Shown here: positions 46,101 through 55,100 of the stretch, piece by piece
Layout of the letters: every line of letters begins with the position of its first letter
How positions within the stretch are numbered: the stretch's first letter is position 1
Source of the DNA: Hofstenia miamia
Lineage: Eukaryota; Xenacoelomorpha; Acoela
Direction of reading: 5' to 3'
NCBI GenBank assembly: GCA_004352715.1
Contig: SCFE01000116.1
Location: 30,440-94,439 of the forward strand
DNA: 64,000 nucleotides
The notes under the pieces: model-generated
Databases searched by the model: none
Seen by the model: only the letters and a program-made list of their open reading frames with translations
What the model was told of the DNA's origin: nothing
Made by a program: the position numbers and the translations under genes

Positions 46101-49100
46101 TTGCGAATGCATAAAAAATTTAGCTAATGCCAGGGGCGCAACCAAATCGGGGCAAGTGTCCCTCTTAACTTTAAATTGATTAAGGATTTTCATAAAAGTA
46201 ACTGAGCTTCAACTATCTAAGAGGCCTTTTAAAGAGGAAAGTTCCCGCATATTTGAAATGTGATTGAAATAATCAGTTTAACAAATAAAGTAGAAAGAAA
46301 TTTCTTGTAGTATAGAATATCTGCCCTTCCTTTTACTATTTTTTATTAGAATATAACATAAATATATTTGATTGCTTTACAAATGAAATGCAGCATTCTA
46401 TGATGATCAGAGCCCGTATAAAATTGTATTTATCATTACCATTTCTGGAAATTGCTGATGTTCTGAATGCAAACCATTTTCAGCTTTGTTGGTGCAGATG
46501 TTGAGAGAGTCTTTTCGAATATCACTTATATTCTTTTGTTACAACTTCAAGTTTATTGGTGCTTCATTTAAAATATCATAAGATAATTTCCTGGAATAGC
46601 GTCTCATAATTGCCATAAAAATAAATTTATTTTTGTAGTGCTATTTTATTAATATTACCATTTAATTTCAAAGTAAATAATGTTCAGGGTGAATTATAAG
46701 TCACTTCAATTATATTTTTGAAATATCAACTGCTTGACTGCAATGAAATGAAACATGATTGAATACACAATAAATTGAATTACTATGTCAGAAAAAGTGT
46801 TAGAACAAATCATAGTTTTCCTGAATTACAAGCTGACATTTTTCTACAAAATTTTTCACAGCGCAATGCAATTCATTGTTTTATATTTTATTAATTTCTG
46901 AAAGATTTTGTTCTTCAGGCCATCAAGATTTTGTAGTATGAAAGCATGGTAGACACGTGTCTTCAATGCACCCAACAGATAATAAGAGATAGATCTGAAT
47001 ATTTTGGTGGCCATCATAGTGCCAATGCTGCCCCACCTTCTTGAAAAATGACTATTGACAGTTTCCGTGTCCACCTTAGTTTAGGAAAGGCATGCTTACG
47101 TAACATGTTTGTATAGTTCTGTTGATCCACGATTTCAATAAAGAAAATGACAGCACCTCATTTCTCTCTTCCAGCCAGAGAATATTCTTCCAAAATCAGT
47201 TGTTAACTATTTGCATTATTCTAGTGCTGTGAAACTACAAAGATCACCAGATCTATCTCCAATGGATTTTTGTCTGCTGTATTGAAGGCACATGTCTACC
47301 ATGCTTTCATATGACAAAATTTGATGAAATAACCATCAATGAAATGCACCTTGCTTATACAAAGATGTCTGATTGTAATTCAGGGAAATGTTAGTTTGTT
47401 TGAAAACTTTGTGTGACTTTAGTAATTCCCTTTGTGTATTCAAGGATGTTTAGTTTCATTGCAGGCAAGCTCTTAGTATGTTGATATTTTTAAATGTAAA
47501 GTTGATGTGACTCACGATTCACTCCATATCTATTTAAAATCGCATTTATATTCTAGTACATATAAAATAAATCTTATACTGGCGAATTTTGTAAAGAATT
47601 TTGCACACAAATTTCTGTCTTGCGCCCCTGGCTAATACCAATATGCCAATGTAAAAATTTAGAAAAAGTTGAAAAAATCCCTGCAAACTAAACAGGTCTG
47701 GAAATGGGTCGAACTTTTTGGATCCGATCCGAATGATATATAGAATCAACCCGACCCGTCCTTTTAAATTTGACACAACACCATAACGAAAAAAATATTA
47801 TATCGGGTTTCAGACATTATAAACAAATATATTCTTTGCTATGCATTGTTTGTCATGCGGCAAATGAGTCACATGTGACATACTGTTCAATTGTTAATGT
47901 AGTGTTAAAATCTATGCAATTAAAATCAACATTATTGATTAACCGACATGACTCGATTTAAAGAAAAAAACATTCGACATGAACCGACTAAAAGTTGACC
48001 CAATCCCGACATGCGATTCGGCTTAATCCGTTTCCAGCACTGAAACTAAATTGAGGCACAACACTAAAAAGACATCGCAAGAAAGATTAATCTACAATAC
48101 ATGATATTTCATTATTAATGTAGATGAACATGAACTAAAAATGAAATGAAAAATTCAAATAAAAAATGAGTACTGTAAATGCTATAAATTAACATAAATT
48201 CTTCAAAAAATAACGATGGGTGAATTAAATTAGGTAAAATGTATTGCTTCAAATTTCACAAACTGAAAAGCATATAGATTAACATTCCTTAAATGAATAA
48301 ATGTTTAATTAACTTAAATCTTCTACAATGAAACTCAGAAACAAAATTATTATCATTTTAATTTCACAATTACGAGTGAAAGGTAGTAAAGAAATTTAAA
48401 AGCAAAGCACAAATTCACAAAACAACAAATACACAAGCACTAAGCGTGGTTTAAAAAATTCTTTACATGTAATTAACCAAAATTCGAGAATTTTTATCAG
48501 TTCAAGTTTATTCGTTTAATCAGTGCCAACAAAAAAGAAGTTGTGCATAATCACAATCTTTTCATTTTTATGTAGAAACGAACGAAAAGCTATATTGAAA
48601 TTGATACATAAAAAGTTATGGCATTATACTTACAGGTGCTACTTCTCTAAAACTTAGAGAACGTAAAACAATAAAAAAACTATAAAANNNNNNNTGCCAA
48701 CAAAAAAGAAGTTGTGCATAATCACAATCTTTTCATTTTTATGTAGAAATGAACGAAAAGCTTTATTGAAATTGATACATAAAAAGTTAGGGCATTATAC
48801 TTACAGGTGCTACTTCTCTAAAACTTAGAGAACGTAAAACAATAAAAAAACTATAAAACTACTTACAAGTGTTCCGCACTCGATGAATTACGCCGTTTGA
48901 ATAAAAGCTGTGCATCACAATTGTTAGATTTACTGTCCTGCAACAGACTCATTGTGGCGAAACAAGCACGAAGAGCACTTCGTCTTCTCAAGATTGAAGT
49001 CTTAATAGAGTCCTAAGATGATATTGATATTCAAAAATTTCCAAGACATGACTAATTTATTGAATAAGGCTTCAATTGAGAAATAAAGACTAAGAGTGAA

Positions 49101-52100
49101 AACATTAAGAGAATCGTCTTTTGCCCTCTGAAAAAGGAAATGAAGATAAGGGATAGAGGTCACAGGTTTCATCAGTTTGATTCTTCTAATGGCATTCTAA
49201 TTACAAAATGGTATGATAAACGATCAGTAATTATGGGAAAAATTATATATGCGATGGCTTAGATACCGCAGTAAATCAGAGAGCAAAGGTCATGTAGTAC
49301 AAGTTCGAATGCCCAGAGTGATAGGAGTATACAACCATGGCATAGGTGGAGTGGATTTAATGGACAATTTTATTTGTTGAGGAATGTCAATACCATCCAA
49401 GAAATGGTATTATTCGTTTTCCACATGTTTGCTGGATATATGAGTTTCCAATGCTTGGATTTAGCACAAAAAATGCTATCACATAAGAATAAGATAGATT
49501 TACTGGATTTCAAGAGCACTATTGCAACTTGGTATCTCAAATCTTTCTCCATGAGGCAAACATCTGTTATGAATTTGCTAGAGTTGTTCCTCCAAACAAT
49601 TCACTGCGGTATGATGGGATGGTCATTTTATGGTGACATGATGAATGCAAAAAGAAACCCTTAATAATATATGAAAAATGTGATATTATACTTTGTAAAG
49701 ACGGTTTTGCTCAGTGTCACATTGAATGATGATTTGTAAAACATTTACTGCCTAATTGTTTGTGATATTACAAAATACATGTTGTTAGATAATTTTCACG
49801 CTTGTTCCTACCGTACTATAAATAGGACACTTAATATTTCAATGTTCAATGGTAATTATAGGGAATATTTGAACGTGAACTCAATCAAATAACACCAAAA
49901 TAATTATCTAATCAAAATATTTTTCCTACAACACAACGCCGGGACTAATGGGTTACTAGACTTAAGGGGATCCACAGGTTTTCAGAAAAAAAGTTAATAA
50001 TAAATCTAAAAAACGTAGTGATTGATATATACGAGTATTGAAAATTATAAAAAATATGTGCTAAAAATTCAAAATGGCGGCCAAAATCCAAGATGGCGGC
50101 GATAAACACAAAATAATACTATTATTTATAATCACCCACACAATTTATATTTAAATTTTTCAATATAGACATCAAAAATAATTTAAATGAAGTTCTGATA
50201 TTAAAAAATAATAATTTTAAGAATCTTATATATATATATAAACCTTATTTTGAACATGTTATAATTTTAAAAATACAGTGCTGAAAATTCAAATGGAGCC
50301 ACCCTATTTCTAGTAAAAAATGAAGAATTGCATAGTTTTTACACCTAAACATTTCAGTGAATAGAAAATACATAATATACTCTCTGTTTCAAAAAAAACA
50401 ATCCATGATTTTTGACAAAATGGTTTGGAAAGTGAAATGGGCACAACTAAATGATTTTCAATATTTTGTAATATTACTCCTTACGCATTGAACATTAATG
50501 ACATGCTTCTTTTGGAAAGAACAAGCTTTAGTGATTTTATCACAGGCATAAGAATGGACTTTTTAAGATCACTAGTATCATCCTATGTTTGCAATTTGGA
50601 TAAGCAGTTCTGACTATGTCTCCCCACAAGTTTGCCATAGGATTTAGAACAGGATTTTAGCTGGCCATAGCAAAACAGGCATATTCACTTCATGTAGCCA
50701 ATCTTTTGCTTCATCACTGGAATTATTTCAGCATTTTCTTGTTGAAATAAATAATTTCCTGAATGAAAATCATCAATAAATGGCAATAAAAAGATTCCAA
50801 GTGTTTCAATGCATTAGCTTGAGCTTTGCCTCTCTTGAAAAAAGCCAATTCAGATTGAACTTTGAAGCTAATTTTTCTCCCAATAATCGTGAATTTTCCT
50901 CTTTGCTGAATTTTGCAAAAGTATTGCTCATCTTTACGTATACCTTGACAATAGCATTGAAAGCCGTCAGGTCCATCAAGGTTAAACTATTTTTCATCAG
51001 ATTATAATACATATCGTTCCATTCCTTATTTTAGTAAAGCTTTTCTTTACTCAATTTTAGGCTGGCTAGCTTATGGTTTTTCGTCAAAAGTGACGAGATT
51101 TTCTTTTCACATATTTTTAATTGGGACATCTCAAGTTCTCTTTTGTTGAGTTGACGTCATGTTTAATTTACTAACATTTAGTACTAGTAATCTTCTCGTC
51201 AATGACACTTATTTTGGCTTCTGTTCTCTACTTTGTTTACATTCTGAGTTCTTCCAATTTCATTTGCAATCATATTTCCACTCATTCTGGTTTTATAATA
51301 CATCAAGATAGAAATTCTTTGCAACCATTATTATGTATACAATACTGGACGCCAAGTTTATTTGTGATCACAACATATTTCAAATACACTCTAAAAGCAA
51401 AGTAATCTTCAAAACCTAGAATCGCATTCAAAACATTGGCCAAAAGAACTTTCTAATGGATTGCTTAAACTGACTAAATTTCAATTTTTTCAACATGTGA
51501 AAATTGAAGACTCGTGGATCCCTTTAAACAGCATCTAAGCAAAAAATTGAAAAAGGATTCGCAAAGTTAAATAAAACTAAATCGCTTACTAGGAAATAAG
51601 TGCTAAATCGATTATAAACAATGGCAATCAACATGTTCATCAAACAGTAGAGACCTAAAAATATGAGCAATTGTTAAGAATGAAAAATAGAAATTTACCT
51701 ATGAATTCAAAGAAGATGAAAAAGGCACTGTAATAGCGAGCATAGTTATAAGCTGGTGTCATCACTAAAAGTATAAAGTAAACATTTAAGGCAAAGCAGA
51801 AAAGGCATTGGGTTGCATTTTATGAACCACCGACAATGAACGAATCCGTAAAATTAGCCACTGACCAAGGCAAAAATAGAAAATAGTTTGACCCAGAATA
51901 GTATCAAGTAACTAAGCAAATGTAAACAGGCAACTTTTGCACTTCTTATTAACCTTAAACTCATTATGTCCTTTTATCACGACAAACTTATTATGAAACT
52001 TAGAATAATGAAAAATTGACATATCTAGTGGTGAACGTGCTTGAATGTAATGTTCAAAACCTGTACTGAAGTGTATTACTGTGGTTAAAGTATTTAAAAA

Positions 52101-55100
52101 GATTAACTATTTTTTATTAAAAATTACAAATTGTTTATGTTTTAAATTTTCTCTATTCCTAATGATCAGATAATCAGGGTCGAAAGCCTACCACAGTAAC
52201 AACTAATCTTAACTTTCTTTTATGTTCTTAGAGCATTCAACCCCATTTCAGGGTGTCGTGCACAAAGGCAGAGGTTGCGTCACTTGCTACCGGAGACTAA
52301 GCAATGACACACCTCAACGAGACAGTTTCCAAAGGCGGCTTAAAACCGAAAATATAAGAGGAGACACTCCCATCTTGGAGTGCTTTCAGATATTGGATTT
52401 CGTTATTAGTTCGTGAGTTATAAATGTTTAAATATTTTTCCAAAATTAAAAATTGGAAAAAAATTATAGACAGTTTAAGGTAGAAAGTTCAAGTAAGCTA
52501 AACGATTTTCTTTAAACCCAACCCAACTCTGAACATTTCCCTCGAATGATATTGGTAACAATTTTACGAATGAAGAACAATTTTTATTGAATGTTTCGTA
52601 ATTTGTAATCATTTGAGCTGCAAAATTCACACCTGTGGGGTTGTTGGAAGTTGACAAATACATCAATAGACTAATAATGGAAGTAATGATGTCAGGGAAA
52701 TTAAGGTCACCCTCTTTATTGATACGGGTATTGTTGTCATTAGAATCTTTGTGATCAACCGAAATCTAAAATAAAGAAATTTCGAAAATATAAAACGAGT
52801 TTTAAAAATTGAATCAACTTCATTTCAAATCAGTTGCAACTTATTTTTTCAATACTGTAAAATGTCTAAATTCCAGATAAATCACATTAAATTCAATATC
52901 AAAATTTTAAAAAAGATTCTAAACAGAATAGGCAACAGAATAGGCATCATTTGACAAGTAGATAAAAGTGGTAAGGATAAAATAAATTTAATAAAAAAGA
53001 AATCGTGTAAAATCGAATGAACACAATTTGTGGTTAGATAAAATTCTCACATTAATTCGCAATTCGAAATGACGCGTTGATATGAATTGAAAGCCAGAGT
53101 ACATACAGGGTGTTCGGGATAAATTTGACATATTTATATTTGGTTATATTTTTCTGTAGTTTAGATATATCAACCCAAATTTCTCATCATTTAAAAGCTT
53201 GAACCCTTCTTCATTCATATACAAGATGTCAGAGAGGATGGATAACTGGAACCCGCCTGAATCATGGAAGAGAATAACTTGCATCATGATGATTCGTGCC
53301 GGTCAGCAAAATAAGGATATCATGATTGCTGCCCAATCCTCCCTGAACACCGTAAAAACAATCAGGCATGAACTAGAGATTTGCAATGGAGATTACGAGT
53401 CTGTAGCAAAAAGAAAAATCCATAACAGGCGATCAGATTGCGTTCGCACACCTGAATTTCTCGAAAATCTGCAGGAAAAAGTGTTGAGAGACCCTGGCAT
53501 TGGAATTCGGGCTTTGGCCCGTGAAATGAATGTTTCACCCTCTACCATGAAGCTTGCACTCAATGAAGACCTTCGCTACTACTCATACAAGCGACGCAAA
53601 GGTCAGCTGCTTACAGAAAAAGCCCGCGAAAATCGTTTGACAAAGGCGAAGAAACTTCTGAGTAAAGTGAAACATCCTGCTGAACCACAAACAATCTGGT
53701 TCTTTTCTGATGAAAAAAACTTTTGCCAGGATCAAAAACACAACACACAGAATAACAGATGGCTTGCATACAATCCAAAGGAAATTCCTCGTGTAATGCA
53801 AACTAAATTTCCCCAAACCGTGATGGTTTTCGGATGTGTGTCCTCTGAGGGTGATGTGATGCCTCCTCATTTTTTCAGAGAGGGCCTCCGATTGAATTCA
53901 GATGGCTACGTGGAATTACTAAACACTGTAGTCAAGCCCTGGATAACAAGAATAGCCAATGGTCGGCCGTATGTATGGCAGCAGGATTCAGCCCCTTGCC
54001 ACACCTCTGAGAAAAGTCAAAAATGGTTATCTGAAAATTTTTATGACTTTACCAGCCCAAATGTTTGGCCTCCAAACTCCCCAGATCTCAACCCCATGGA
54101 TTATTTTGTATGGGGCGCAGTTGAGAAAGATACTAATCGCTATGCTAGTAATACAAAAGCCCAGTTAATGGAGAAAATTAAGGTAGTTTTTGAGGCTCTT
54201 CAAAGGGAGACTGTAGCATCAGCTTGTTCCAGGTTCCGAAGCAGGATTGAGGCTGTGATCGATGCTGATGGCGGTTATTTTGAATAAAAATTGTTAATAG
54301 TAGTGTAATTTCTGTGTCTGTTAATTTTTTTTCAATTCATTAAATTTTGTAGTTACATAGTACTTTTATTTTTTCCTTACGAAACCGTNNNNNNNNNNNN
54401 NNNNNNNNNNNNNNNNNNNNNNNNNNNNNNNNNNNNNNNNNNNNNNNNNNNNNNNNNNNNNNNNNNNNNNNNNNNNNNNNNNNNNNNNNNNNNNNNNNNN
54501 NNNNNNNNNNNNNNNNNNNNNNNNNNNNNNNNNNNNNNNNNNNNNNNNNNNNNNNNNNNNNNNNNNNNNNNNNNNNNNNNNNNNNNNNNNNNNNNNNNNN
54601 NNNNNNNNNNNNNNNNNNNNNNNNNNNNNNNNNNNNNNNNNNNNNNNNNNNNNNNNNNNNNNNNNNNNNNNNNNNNNNNNNNNNNNNNNNNNNNNNNNNN
54701 NNNNNNNNNNNNNNNNNNNNNNNNNNNNNNNNNNNNNNNNNNNNNNNNNNNNNNNNNNNNNNNNNNNNNNNNNNNNNNNNNNNNNNNNNNNNNNNNNNNN
54801 NNNNNNNNNNNNNNNNNNNNNNNNNNNNNNNNNNNNNNNNNNNNNNNNNNNNNNNNNNNNNNNNNNNNNNNNNNNNNNNNNNNNNNNNNNNNNNNNNNNN
54901 NNNNNNNNNNNNNNNNNNNNNNNNNNNNNNNNNNNNNNNNNNNNNNNNNNNNNNNNNNNNNNNNNNNNNNNNNNNNNNNNNNNNNNNNNNNNNNNNNNNN
55001 NNNNNNNNNNNNNNNNNNNNNNNNNNNNNNNNNNNNNNNNNNNNNNNNNNNNNNNNNNNNNNNNNNNNNNNNNNNNNNNNNNNNNNNNNNNNNNNNNNNN

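Noticed and set aside
48634-48652. A 13-nt micro-exon (coding EVAP) between GTTTTAG and GTAAGT on the minus strand, also present in the duplicated arm
   Set aside because: It would break phase with the next linker exon at 32,474, whereas joining 48,867 directly to 32,474 keeps phase and family alignment.
52222-52416. Plus-strand frame with CVTCYRRLSND as a zinc-finger gene
   Set aside because: Only 64 codons, two Cys, no domain match, and inside an intron of the opposite-strand gene.
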